Source: Pinguiococcus pyrenoidosus
Taxonomy: Eukaryota; Sar; Pinguiophyceae; Pinguiochrysidales; Pinguiochrysidaceae
Reading direction: 5' to 3'
Length of the DNA stretch: 49,700 nucleotides
Assembly (NCBI GenBank): GCA_019677205.1
Contig: JAAMXY010000109.1
Coordinates: 1-49,700, forward strand
The translations under genes and the position numbers were made by a program. The first letter of the stretch is position 1, and every line of letters starts with the position of its first letter. The notes below the pieces were generated by a model. It did not search any database, was not told the DNA's origin, and worked only from the letters and a program-made list of their open reading frames with translations. Of the stretch, positions 1 through 10,427 are shown in pieces.

Positions 1-117
1 GCCGCCTTGCTCCACTGGATGGGCTGCGCAGATGCCAACGCCATCGTGGCGCACATGGCCAAAGTCAAGCTCCGACAGCCCAGGCGCATTGGGATCGCGA
101 AGAGCGCTGGCGTTTGA
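1..117 (+). CDS. C-terminal tail of an unidentified protein (partial)
   Basis: Frame 1 is open from the first base of the window to a TGA at 115-117, giving 38 residues that include HWMGCADANAIVAHMAKVK and end in a basic stretch and SAGV. Composition (GC-rich third positions, Ala-rich, then a Lys/Arg-rich end) resembles the real genes of this window more than the surrounding intergenic DNA. The gene would enter from the left edge. It is too short to assign to a family, and a chance open frame of this length is quite possible. Confidence 0.35.
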   Translation, partial: AALLHWMGCADANAIVAHMAKVKLRQPRRIGIAKSAGV

Positions 118-1652
118 ACCACTCGCTTCTTGCGGCGTTTCGACCTCGACAACAAATCTCCATTCAGGAAACAATCATTGGACAATGCCAAGCTTTCATA
201 ACTATGTTTTTCTTGGATGGACCAAAGTTACGTCGCTCCTTGATTGAGGTTCGAAACTCTCTTATGACACACGTCCAACTAAATCCGGAAAGGGCAACTT
301 CGAAACTTGAATTACGAGGCTTGAGAGGACCCAAGAATGAAAACAAAAAAGGCCAGACCCACCGTTGCCTGGCGTTGCCTCGCGTTGCCTAGCGTTGCCT
401 AGCGTTGAAAGAACGTTCCCATGGGATGCAATTGGACTGGTTTGAAGGCCGGGGCCTGATGTGTAGCCGCATCATTGGATACCGATTTTTTTGGAATATT
501 CTCAACCTCAACTCCACAGCATTCGGAGGGGGAGAAACATGCGGAGACGCTCTTCTCTGTAAGGGAGTCCTCGCATGATTCCGAGCTCGTAGGTGAACTC
601 GAACTCGCCTTCCAGATGATCCACGGCTTTCCTTCCGACACGGACCTGGACTTCCCCCCCTCTGATACGCGCAGACCTCGGTCCACTCCACAATTCCCCC
701 GGATACAGGAGCGTCGTATCTTTCGCACTTCTCGGGAATACTTCACCCCCTCCGCTTCCTCCCTTTTTAAAGATATTTTCACATGTTATCGAACTCATTC
801 CTATGGGAAGAAACTGTTGTTTTAACTCGTGTTGTCGGCCTCTCGATTCGCGAGCTTCTTGCGACTTGAGAACGAAGGCGTGCGGATCTGCCCGAAAAAG
901 CGCCCCTGCGCACGCTTCAATGCCCCAACTCGGCGCGCCCTACCTTGTCTAACCCCTTTCGAACCGACATTGGCGATCTGCAGGTGAGCGACTGTCCCGG
1001 AAACTCGAAGAGTGGAAGCGGAGCGGGGCCGGTCCTGAGAAGTCTGCGAAGTTCCGCGCGGGACCGATTGGATCCCGACAAGCCAGAAGCGATTCGCCCG
1101 ACGCTTGTGCCCGCCTCCACGGCTCGTGCGCTGCCAGCTGCAGGGGTGCTGTGCGCCTTGAGAAGACTCTGCGCCGGCATTGGGTCGAAAAGCAGCTCTG
1201 CGAAGTTGGCCAGTTTCGTTGCCGCGTCTGTTTGGGGGTGTGCGGCGAGTGCGCATGCACGATGCTTCCTCCGTTTTCTCGTGTGCTCGACATCATGGCA
1301 GTGTAGCGGATCTGATCCTCATGCTGTTTGAGCGGGCGCGGAAGAGAGGCCACCGGAAGAGTGCGGAGGAATTTGAACTGGCGGTCGCTGACAATCCGCA
1401 ACGAACTTCGCCTTCTGAAGAGCATACGGAAGTGAATAAGCCTCGTACCAGTCGAGTTGGTGCAATTCTTGGTCATCATTCGTGTAGAGTAGACCTGCCG
1501 GGCTAGACTGCGGATCTTTGAGACTGGCTTGCGCATGCTCTCGTGCAGTGTTCGGTAGACACGACATCTGACATCACCGTTCTGACGTTGGTTGTCTCGT
1601 TTGTTCGTTTGCTTTGTTTCTGCTTGGTGAGTAGGACGCGAAGACGATCATC
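118..1652. other. Intergenic stretch upstream of the DDX6 gene
   Basis: I see no convincing gene here. Several frames of 80-195 codons are open on both strands, but their translations are rich in Arg, Ser and Pro with no domain-like pattern. The stretch contains the 10-bp GCGTTGCCT tandem repeat near 362-406. The last few hundred bases are presumably the promoter and 5' leader of the RNA helicase gene. Confidence 0.5.
362..406. repeat. 10-bp tandem repeat, unit (N)GCGTTGCCT
   Basis: Four to five head-to-tail copies with an exact 10-base period. The first base of each unit varies (A, G, C, A, A) and the core CGTTGCCT is constant; the last copy decays into CGTTGAAAG. The core GGCGTTGCC recurs in reverse complement in the 11-bp array at 4027-4071. 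Confidence 0.85.
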
Positions 1653-2954
1653 ATGGCCGAGATGCTAGTGCAGCAGCCCGCGACAAGCGAGGCCCAGAAC
1701 GCGCCATCCGCCGCCGTCGGCACCAATGGTTCTGTTTCGGCGGACAAGGACGACTGGATGGCTCAGATCCGCCCGCCGAAGCGGGACACGCGATATCAGA
1801 CCGAAGATGTGACCAACACGAAGGGACAGGAGTTCTCCGACTACTTCCTCAAGCGCGAATTGCTGATGGGCATTTTCGAGAAAGGCTTTGAGCGACCGAC
1901 GCCAGTTCAAGAAGAAGCCATTCCCATCCTCCTGCAAGGGCGCAATGTGCTCGCTCGCGCCAAGAACGGTACCGGAAAGACCGGCGCCTTCATCATCCCG
2001 TGCCTCGAGAAAGTGAATACCGAGGAGAACCACGTGCAGGTGCTGATGCTGGTTCCCACCCGGGAGCTGGCCCTGCAGACATCGGCCATCGTCCGCGAGA
2101 TCGGCAAGTACACCGGCGTGGAGTGCATGGTGACCACCGGCGGCACCTCTCTGCGGGAAGACATCATGCGCCTCTACAACCCGGTGCACATCATCGTCGC
2201 GACCCCAGGACGCATTCTAGACCTGGCCGACAAAGGAGTGGCGAGGCTCGACCGCTGCAGCACCGTCGTGATGGACGAAGCCGACAAGCTTCTCAGCCCG
2301 GAATTCCAGCCCGTCCTCGAGCAGCTCCTGAACTTCACCCCCGCGGAGCGACAAATCTGCTTGTTTAGCGCGACGTTCCCCAACACGATCCGGTCCTTCT
2401 GCCAGCGTTTCGTGCCCAATCCGTACCAGATCAACTTGATGGAGGAGCTCACCCTTCGCGGCATCACGCAGTTCTACGCCTTCGTCGAGGAACGCCAGAA
2501 AGTCCACTGCCTGAACACCCTCTTCAGCAAGCTCGACATCAACCAGAGCATCATCTTCTGCAACTCGGTGAACCGAGTCGAGCTCCTCGCCAGGAAAATT
2601 ACCGAGCTTGGCTACAGCTGCTACTACATCCACGCGAAGATGCAGCAGGCGCACCGGAACCGCGTCTTCCACGAGTTCCGCAACGGAGGAACTCGCCACC
2701 TTGTGTGCTCGGATCTTTTTACACGAGGCATTGACATCCAATCTGTGAACGTCGTGATCAACTTCGACTTCCCGAAGAACTCGGAGACGTACCTGCACCG
2801 CATCGGCAGAAGCGGACGGTTCGGCCACCTCGGTCTCGCCATCAACCTCATCACGTATGAAGACCGCTTCGACCTGTACCGCATCGAGCAGGAGCTTGGC
2901 ACGGAAATCCGACCGATCCCGAAGGAGATCGATCGCGATCTCTACTGCCGATAG
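1653..2954 (+). CDS. DDX6/DHH1: DEAD-box RNA helicase of the DDX6/Dhh1 type
   Basis: A single-exon gene for a 433-residue ATP-dependent RNA helicase of the DDX6 (Rck/p54, yeast Dhh1) family, which acts in the cytoplasm in P-bodies to repress translation and promote decapping of mRNA. All helicase motifs are present in order: Q motif ([10 protein letters not shown], about residue 81), motif I AKNGTGKT, Ia PTRELALQ, Ib [32 protein letters not shown] and [12 protein letters not shown]. The C-terminal [10 protein letters not shown] segment is typical of the DDX6 branch rather than eIF4A. Length fits the family (about 430-510). The start ATG at 1653 gives a 60-residue polar N-terminal tail before the conserved [14 protein letters not shown] block. 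No intron is visible. Confidence 0.95.
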   Translation: MAEMLVQQPATSEAQNAPSAAVGTNGSVSADKDDWMAQIRPPKRDTRYQTEDVTNTKGQEFSDYFLKRELLMGIFEKGFERPTPVQEEAIPILLQGRNVLARAKNGTGKTGAFIIPCLEKVNTEENHVQVLMLVPTRELALQTSAIVREIGKYTGVECMVTTGGTSLREDIMRLYNPVHIIVATPGRILDLADKGVARLDRCSTVVMDEADKLLSPEFQPVLEQLLNFTPAERQICLFSATFPNTIRSFCQRFVPNPYQINLMEELTLRGITQFYAFVEERQKVHCLNTLFSKLDINQSIIFCNSVNRVELLARKITELGYSCYYIHAKMQQAHRNRVFHEFRNGGTRHLVCSDLFTRGIDIQSVNVVINFDFPKNSETYLHRIGRSGRFGHLGLAINLITYEDRFDLYRIEQELGTEIRPIPKEIDRDLYCR

Positions 2955-2998
2955 CTCCCCAGATGGGGGGCAAGGTCTTGTGGTCGTGTGATTGGATC

Positions 2999-3016
2999 GT
3001 GTGTGTGTGTGTGTGG
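2999..3016. repeat. (GT)n microsatellite
   Basis: Uninterrupted GT dinucleotides of about 9 units, followed by GGTGGT, in the 3' flank of the DDX6 gene. Confidence 0.85.
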
Positions 3017-4026
3017 TGGTGGTCTCGAACCGAACTTGTACATCGACTGCGGTACACGAGACATGCGGCACGACTCCTTTGGAGTGCTGCTGGAGCTTGT
3101 AGAGGACCTAGTAGGAATGTGTGATAAGCGTGAGCGTGGTGGTGGGTGGGCTACGTCCTTGCCGAATCCCTTCGGCGAGGATCCCGGGGGAGCCACGGAG
3201 GACGTGGCGCAAAAGACTGGGTGGATCCGGAGAGGTTTAATCGACCGCTGTAGATCCTGGAGGAGCTGAGATCCGATGCAGCGAGAGAGCCTGTGATCTC
3301 TGCCCATTGGTTTTGCGGACGTCCCGTGGAACTTGGAGGGAGCTGTGCGGGTCCCTGAAGATGTGGTCTTGAGCATTTCTCAGCTGGAGGCAACACGCGT
3401 CAGGTTCCCGTGGAGATGGAACATGGATGAAGAGCATCTTTCGAGACCGCGGACTCCTACTGGAGACTGCGGGCGCAAAGATGCAAGGAGTATACGAATC
3501 GCCGTCAGGGTGTTGTAGTCGGGGCCTTCACTGAGGACGTCGCTCGATTGCGTGGGAGGAATATGTCGAGGCGGAGGCTGCAGCAACGACGGATACTTGC
3601 CGATGAATTGGTGGCAGTAGAAGTGGATGAACACGGGTGGCACAACGAGACTCTCTGAGGGGTTCGTTGCGTCACATTGCGCGAAGGGTGGGAGCATCAT
3701 GTGACCCACTCGTGCTTCAGGGAGACGTGGAACCGTCGACCTGTATCGGTGGAGGACAAGGAATACCGCCGACGCGGCAAAGCAGCACGCCGCGCTGCAG
3801 GAGGCGAGCTTTTCTAGGATGAAAAGTACATCGGGGCTGCGGTGCTCTGGTGGGCTGATGGGCGGCATCAAATACACGCTGCCTTGTTGCGAAGGAGCTT
3901 ACTGCTCTGCTTTGCGGGGTGGTCTGATCGTTTCAGGATGAAGATGGAAGAGAGAGGAGCAAAGAGCACTGTTCAGTGACTTTGTCCGCGCCGCGAAGGC
4001 GGGTGGGAGGCGCTATCCCGGGCGCC

Positions 4027-4071
4027 GCAACGCCGTGGCAACGCCTTGGCAACGCCTTGGCAACGCCTTGG
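4027..4071. repeat. 11-bp tandem repeat, unit GCAACGCCTTG
   Basis: Four head-to-tail copies (the first is GCAACGCCGTG). The reverse complement contains GGCGTTGC, the same core as the 10-bp array at 362-406, so two short arrays of one motif flank the DDX6 gene in opposite orientation. Confidence 0.85.
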
Positions 4072-5056
4072 GAGGCAAGCTGGAACCGCGTGCATTGGCT
4101 TTCTGTCGGAGAAAGGCGACATCAGCGTTGCTGAATCCAGTGGTGCGCTTGCGCAGGTATGCAGGTATGGACGCGTCAGTGTCTTCGCTGGGCATGCATG
4201 TGTGTAGCATCGCTTGATTTCGAGTCAGGAAGCCAAGTTCCGAATCGAGAAGCGAAAGGTGCTTGACTTGCGGAGCTGAAATTGCGGTGGGGGAGGATCG
4301 GATGGGATGGATGAAGGACGACTGGAGGCGGGAATGCGACGCTCTTGTGTGTTCGCGAGCGCCCTCCAATATGGAAGACTGCCGGGTGAGCGCCACAGCA
4401 GCCGTTAGCACGGCATGTCCAGGCAGTCCACGCGGAGCAGGCAGATGTCTGCTCTACTCGTCTGCGGCTGCGCTGGCGTGCTCGCGTGCTCGCGTGTGGA
4501 AGACCCCGAAAAGGTCGGTCGGGAAGTTCCGGATGGATGGTGCTGTTACGGGCACTCCGGAGGAAGGCAGACCAGGATAGATTGCCGATGCGATCTTCCT
4601 TTTTCAAGGTTCTCAGCAGATGTGGAGGGTGTGAGGCTGACGAAGGGGACAAATGAGCATTGAGAATGAGGTTGGTCGGCTACGATGATTGCAGTTTGGT
4701 GGCTTCGGAGAGTCGACCAGGCGTTGGGAGACAGGACGCCGCGACGGGTGGCTGGCACGTGGCATCCGCGGATGGGCTGCCGACGAGAAGCGGGCCGCTA
4801 TCCATTCGGAATGCCTCGCTTCTGAAAGGAGCATCGTGCAGGAAGGGAGGGCCCGTGCGGCTTGAAAAGAAAAGAGGAGGAAGAAGACTCCAAAGCAGAA
4901 AAGGAGATATCGACGGAGTGAAGCACGAAAGTATTGTGGACAAGAAGACAGCTGAGTGGCTACTGCTCACCACGTAGCTCAGCGAGCAAGTGCAACGATA
5001 CCTAAGACTAAAGAAGACGTTCAAGAAGCCTGGTTCTCCTTGCCGACGCCGATCGG

Positions 5057-7782
5057 CTACGGAGGAAACACCGTTCCTTCAGGCGCCTCCCATATGCTCT
5101 TGTTGGTGTTCTTGTTGAAGAAGTATGGACGCTTCTCGCGCCGACTCCACGCCACCATCCACCCCTCCGGATACCTTGCCTGCAGCAGCTTCTCCGGAAT
5201 GGGGTTGCCAGCCGGGCGCTTCGGCGCCACAGCCGCTGGACTGGCACCACCCGACGCGGGTCTGAGCTCGCCTCCTTGCTTGCCCTTCGCGGCATCTTTC
5301 CCCACCCCCGGTGCACCGCCCTGGCCTCCTCTGTCCGCAGATCCCAGCTGAAGCTTGGGTACCACAACGGTGCGTGGACTACTGGCAGCGCTCGAAGCTG
5401 GCGAAGACGGAAGGGGCGACCCTCGGCCGGATCCTTTCTGCGCGGGCCCCATCCGCTTCGCGCCCGACTCCGCGATTGGCACTTCCGGTCTCCCTGCGTC
5501 GGCGCTCTCCTGGTCTGCTTCCGCCTCGGCCGCTGGCCCAGAATCGCGGATCCCTTCAGCGTCCCTTGCCTTCTTCACGACATCTTGTTGCGCACCGTCC
5601 TCCGGCAGGCTGCGCTTCCGACGAACCGAGACCTCGTCGGCCTCCGTCGCTGCGACGTCCTCCTCAGCAGCATCGTCCGGAGGCCGGGGCGTATCGCCCA
5701 TCAGACTCGAGAACGATCGTAGCTCCGTATCCAGGTCAAGCTGCATGCGGCTCTCGCCGTCGTCGGCGCTCGCTTGGCGCTGCCGCCTTTTCCGCCCAGC
5801 CCTCTCGTAGGGGTTGCCGAAGTCCACCAGGAGCCTCGCGCGAAGCCGCCCAGCCGGCGTGTCTTCGTCCGGGGACGGGTCCACGTCTTCGGGGTCCCTT
5901 ACGGGAACGCGATCCATAAGCACCGGAGCATAGTCCCCCATGCTCTGGATGGGGTGGCTGGGATACAGGGCAACTCCGCCTGCGCTCAGGGGCCCAAAGC
6001 TCGCTCCGGAATGCTTCGAGCTTGACGAGGAAGCGTGGCTGACTCCAGAATCGCAGTGTGGTGCGTACAGGCCCCGGACCACCAAGCCTCCACTGCCGCC
6101 GAAAGTCTTTCTGCGGAGATGCTCCAAGTACGAAACGCAGAAGGCCGGCGGGACCGCTCCTGGGTGCGTATACTTCGGCCGCCCGCGGGGAGCATTCACC
6201 GGGAGGCCCTCCTCCGGCGGCTGCTGCCCGAAGTTGTGCTCCATGTGGTCTTGCTGCTTGATTCGTTGCTCCTCCTGCAGCAGGACCGCACACAGCTGCC
6301 GAGATCGCTCGAAGCGGCGGTGCAGGACTTTTCCCAGCTTGAACTCGCGGTCGTGCACCATCTGAGAGATCCCCCCGTATGGAGCAAGCGCTTGTCGCAG
6401 AGGGACGTAGTACGGCAGGGGGACCTGCATCATGTAGGCGGAGAAATCCTTCCTCCAGTTGTTCAGCAGGGCGGCGACGCGGGGGTTGGCGCTTGCGTTG
6501 GCGGCGAGATTCTGTCTCAGAGAGCCCCCATGGCCGACAATCACTTCGGCAGCGGACTTCAGCAGAGGCGCCAGCGTGATGAAGTCGAATGGTAGCAGAG
6601 TCAGTGACGTCTTGCCACTTGCCGAGCGAGAGAGGTAGCCGATGTACTTCGCTTCGCCGCTGCGTACGCCTCTGGCCTCTCCGCGAGCGCTGCCATCGAC
6701 GTACACTGGCCATTTCTGCCCCCGCTGCTCCGGTATTCCCTTGGTCGAGGCGGGGAGCACCCATCGAATGTCGTATGCATCCACTGGGAACTTGGCCGCT
6801 TCGATGGCGTCCAGCGCGGCGTCGAAGGTTTTGCGGAACGGATCGCTCGCCGGCGTGTCCTGATCGATGACCTTCACGCATAGATGCGGGTAGGATGACC
6901 GCGTCGGCAGCGTGTCCATGGTCCGTTCGATCCACACGGTCTCCGGAATGAGCCATTTGTACATGACGGGTGCGCACTTGGGCGGCGCGTGGCGGGGGAT
7001 GATGCAGGCTTGGTACGTGGCGTCAGAGTCCTTCTCCCCAAAAGAGACCATGGGCCCCAGCCCATTTAGACGCCGATACATGCCGTCAACCTCGGCCAGG
7101 AGCTCGTTGAGACTGCCGCATGACGTGAACGCGCCGCCCGTCACCTCGCAGAGCTTCGCCACCGCGGAGCCTTGGAGCTCTGCGGCGGCGGGAGCCTTTC
7201 CCATGGCGAATGCGAAGACGTGCTGATCCCAGCGATGCGCGTCGTCGTAGCACTTTCCCAGGGGCAGTTCCAGAGTGCCTCCCACTATATCTTGCACTCC
7301 GCGTTGCTCCGCTTGCAGCGCGTCGCGCGATGTGAAGAGGATGATGATGGCCGGATCCAATAGCCATGGCCGTCGACCCTGGCCGAACGTGTCCACATTG
7401 CTGCGCAGGCGCCAGGCTGCTAGCATGGTGAAGGCCAGGCGCAGACTCTTCGCGACGTCTCCTTTGCCCCTGCAGCCCAGGGTTTTGACGAGCGACTTGA
7501 GCTCTTCGTCGCCGACTCCGAAGTTGGCAAGAAGCACGGGGGACTGCTCGGCGCTTGCCGTGCTCAGCACTGCGTGCTGGTCCGCGCCGGGCCCGCGAGC
7601 CTTGAGGAAATGCTCCACGCCGGCCTTCGCCCTGCGAGGAAAGCGAAGATATTGATGCGCTCTGTTCGCCTTTCACGTTCCGCGGGCCCTTGCAAAGCGT
7701 ACCAATCAAGAAAGGAGAGCATCGACCCCTGCACGCGGCCCTCCATGGCCTCGCTGCTGTCCACAATGAAAAGGACTTTCAT
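5057..7782 (-). CDS. INTS6: Integrator complex subunit 6 with a C-terminal WW domain
   Basis: Predicted 884-residue protein in two exons (7782-7703 and 7631-5057). The 71-nt GT-AG intron (7632-7702) joins LDW to AKAGVEHF, restoring the frame and the INTS6 pattern. INTS6 belongs to the nuclear Integrator complex, which cleaves and terminates RNA polymerase II transcripts and carries PP2A. Support: N-terminal VWA-like start MKVLFIVDSSEAM, then GQGRRPWLLDPAIII and RWDQHVFAFAMGK, closely following the animal protein; the length is almost that of human INTS6. The central 400 residues also follow the family; residues about 590-830 are low-complexity Ser/Pro/acidic. The last 40 residues form a WW domain (EGWMVAW, RPYFFN, SIWEAP), which I do not know from INTS6. 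The VWA metal-site residues are not conserved. The start at 7782 is chosen because family members begin this way. Confidence 0.88.
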
Positions 7783-8126
7783 GGCAGCGACGCTGCGGCA
7801 CAAGCCAAGACGCTTTTGCCAATCCTCCGTGAGGCCCTGTAGGACGAAAGATTCTGAGCCAAAGTACAGGAGTGCAAGCGATCAGCAGATGGACGTCATG
7901 AGCCCTTGCAGGGAAGGCGTGGCGTGGACCCTTGTGAATGCTCTTGCTTCGGGCAGACCCCCTTGACAATGCAGTGATGCGTGGAATAGGTAGCAGGGGC
8001 GCACAACGAGATAAAAAATGCTCCTCGCTCCCAGATGCTGCGCGAAAGGGATCCTCTTGGCAAAATTCTCTCTCGTTCTCTCTTTCTCTCTTCTCTGCCT
8101 GCGGGTTTGGTTGATCGCCGCTGCCG
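7783..8126. other. Spacer between INTS6 and the TMEM218-like gene
   Basis: 344 bp between two minus-strand genes. Presumed 5' flank of INTS6 and 3' flank of the membrane-protein gene. A minus-strand frame opens at 8203 and runs through the spacer, but its translation is not protein-like. Confidence 0.4.
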
Positions 8127-8639
8127 CTATCGGTAGCCATCTCCAGCAGACGCCGTGTCGACTGCAAGCGGCTTCGCCGCATGGTGAATGCAGACCCCTC
8201 CAACCGCAGCGAGACAGCTTAATGCCATGAGGATCAGAAGAAACCCTCGGGCCAGTGGAAGATTGCTATACTCCGCGTTTTCTTCCTCCGTCTCAACAAA
8301 GCGCGACTCTCTCGGAGCTACGACGAGTAGCGTCGTCACGAGAGTAAAGAGCACAGCGCCGGTCAGCAACCCTGTGCTAGGAGCAGCCACTTGTAAGCTT
8401 CCGATGCAGCAGAGGACCATTGCCGCCACTTCCTCCGAGACTTACAAGGGCTTTCCTCCTGCCAAACCCGTTCCAAAGATAAGCATCGCCACGCCAAAGA
8501 AAGTGATGACCAAGAAAGTGCCAATGCCTACTCCGAGAATCTGATTCGGGTCTTTAGCACGCTGCGGAAAGACAAAAGTCCGCGGCCGACGCGGATCGTA
8601 CCCTCGTTTCGTCCCTTTCTTCGAGAGTGGCGTCGCCAT
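8127..8639 (-). CDS. Three-pass membrane protein resembling TMEM218
   Basis: Predicted 147 residues in two exons (8639-8446 and 8376-8127) around a 69-nt intron with donor GTAAGT and acceptor CCTAG; without splicing the frame stops after the first membrane segment. The N-terminus is basic and polar (about 35 residues). Hydrophobic segments follow: LGVGIGTFLVITFFGVAML, TGLLTGAVLFTLVTTLLVV and ARGFLLILMALSCLAAVGG. Between the second and third lies a charged loop with EEENAEYSN. The order (LGVGxG at the first segment, a PR motif after the second, RG/RY before the third, a His and KPL near the end) matches my memory of TMEM218, a transition-zone protein of cilia. Animal TMEM218 is about 115 residues; the extra length is the N-terminal tail. 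Family assignment is an inference from pattern; the splice model is well supported. Confidence 0.55.
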
Positions 8640-9620
8640 CAATGTCGTCGCCTTCCTGCAGGAGCCTCGAAATCATGAGGACGCAACGTGCTCGGCCGTG
8701 AGTGAGCACTGCGCGAGTCGTGCCGCAGCGTCACAGGGCTTGGAAAAGGCACCACGGTTCAAATGCCCATAGTGTGACAGAGAGACAGTGATAACGGTGA
8801 GTCGAAGGCATCCAACAGTGCTCACATGGCCGTTGGGGAGCGGGAATAGCACGCAAGTAGGAGAGACTGCGAGTGTTGAAGCTGAAGTAGGAAAGATGTG
8901 GATACGTAGGCCGAGGGGATCCACGTCAGAGGATCCCCACGGCAGAGAAGTGTCTCACAAGTCTCCTTGACGCACGAGCGAGAATTCCCTCTTTTGCTCT
9001 TCTATCTTGCCTTTTTCCATCTATTCAACTCTTTCTGGTTCTCCTATACGGGCGGGCACACTGCGGTACTCGTTTTCGAAGCCCACGTTACATTTGGTGA
9101 CACGAGTGGGAGTGCTCCCCCGAGTTTAGTATGAACCCTGAAAGAGATGGACTGACCCTTGACCCCGAGTTGAGCCCCGCTGAGCTCATACGAAGGGCAC
9201 TCAACTAATCAGAGACCTTACAGAGGCATCTAAAAAGGCAGGCGCAAACAAATCGCCTATCCTACGTCTACGAAAACATCTACGAGGCTCTCTCCTCCGC
9301 GAATATGACGTAGCGGTGTGAGACGCGGAGAACTGCCACAGATACGAGATCTACGAGGCCACCATCGGCGATCCAATCACGCTTGACCCGGACCATGGCT
9401 GAGGAGCAGCCACTTCCAGAGGAGCCTCGAGGGTGCGTATGGAGAGCCAGGGCTGCCTGAGGTCCCACAATTCGGCCAGGACAACCAATTCCTGGACTTC
9501 GAGCTGATGCAAACGGTCTCGTATATCCGAACGTCAACATGTACAACAACATCGGGGCCATTGCCCGGAAGCGCTCCATCCTGGGATATGCGGCCGCTTC
9601 TGCTGCGAAGAGGCGACGCA
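8640..9620. other. Intergenic region with no clear gene
   Basis: About 1 kb upstream of the TMEM218-like gene. The beginning is presumably its promoter. Base composition falls from about 8.98 kb onward. A minus-strand frame at 9280-9621 might be the decayed end of the broken gene at 9621-10427, but nothing in it is recognisable. Confidence 0.4.
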
Positions 9621-10427
9621 TTATCGAAGAAGAGCTCGGAGACGCTGGCCAGGAGCGAGGAAGGGAGTCAGGGATGTCTTGGCCCTTCTCAAGAGTTCGT
9701 TGATGCTGCGAATCTCTGCCAAGCTGGTTATCGCATCAGGTCCCCGTCTTGGTAGAGCACCGAAGTAAGGGTAGTCATTGCTCATTAGCAAAAGCAAGTC
9801 CATGACTGCCTGCCGATTTGGTTCGTCTTCCAGCCACCAAGTCCATGCGATAGGCAAGACGTTTGATCTGCAAGGCGCGCCGTAGATATGCTCTAGAGAC
9901 TCCCCTTCCGCGTAGGTGAATTGTCTTAAGGCATGAATGAAATGTATCATGGCTGGACGTTAATGGTGTTGACCGTGCAATGAGCTCATCGAAGGCAGCC
10001 AACGCCATTCTGTTCGCTCGCATGCGGAACAAGAGGCTGATTTTGCGCTTCTGATCGTCCGACATCTGCTCGTATTGTATATCACAGATGGTGTTGAATA
10101 CGAGTTTGGAACATCTCGACCGAGAATCTGGTCATGTTGGAGGCATTCGACGGTGTCTTCGTCCCATTTTACTTGTTCCAGATTCACATGATCTTCAGGC
10201 AGAAACAGCTCTCCTTCCCCGTCATGACCGTGACATCGGACATCTTCTAGACTGCTGAAGATTCCAAGCCGATGTCTCTCGCGCGTCATCCTCAAGATCT
10301 CGTCGTAGTTTCGGAGTATGGCTCCATGAAGGTATGGACGTGCTCGTAGGAAGGGATGCCAACTCTGTTTTTTCTCAGGCAACTCAACGCACAGGTGCAT
10401 TAGTAAGGCTCTCGAGCGTTCCGTCAA
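9621..10427 (-). pseudogene. Unidentified decayed coding region, frame broken at least twice
   Basis: Three minus-strand frames overlap end to start (10427-9960, 10065-9775, 9950-9621). Each has protein-like composition for part of its length: first an acidic stretch around FLPEDHVNLEQVKWDED, then QMSDDQKRKISLLFRMRAN, then WTWWLEDEPNRQAVMDLL and DYPYFGALPRRGPDAI. The plausible parts follow one another on the strand but in different frames, and stop codons close each frame near the switch. I could not find GT-AG introns restoring one frame, so frameshift decay is the simplest reading. The family is not recognised. The alternative is a gene with introns I failed to see. Confidence 0.4.

Larger units (their letters stand above)
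2955..5056. other. Gene-poor spacer between DDX6 and INTS6
   Basis: About 2.1 kb with no supportable gene. The two flanking genes converge on it, so it holds both 3' ends. It contains a GT microsatellite at 2999-3016 and an 11-bp tandem repeat at 4027-4071. Short frames on both strands (for example 3380-3877 minus and 4176-4652 minus) read as Arg/Ser/Pro-rich noise. Confidence 0.5.

Noticed and set aside
949-1536. A 195-codon minus-strand frame upstream of DDX6
   Set aside because: Arg/Ser-rich sequence with no conserved pattern, overlapping other equally long frames; no sign of selection on codons.
8745-8780. GGTTCAAATGCC resembling a tRNA T-loop
   Set aside because: No matching acceptor stem, anticodon arm or A box within the needed distance; other GTTCGA-like hits in the window fail in the same way. 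No tRNA is called.
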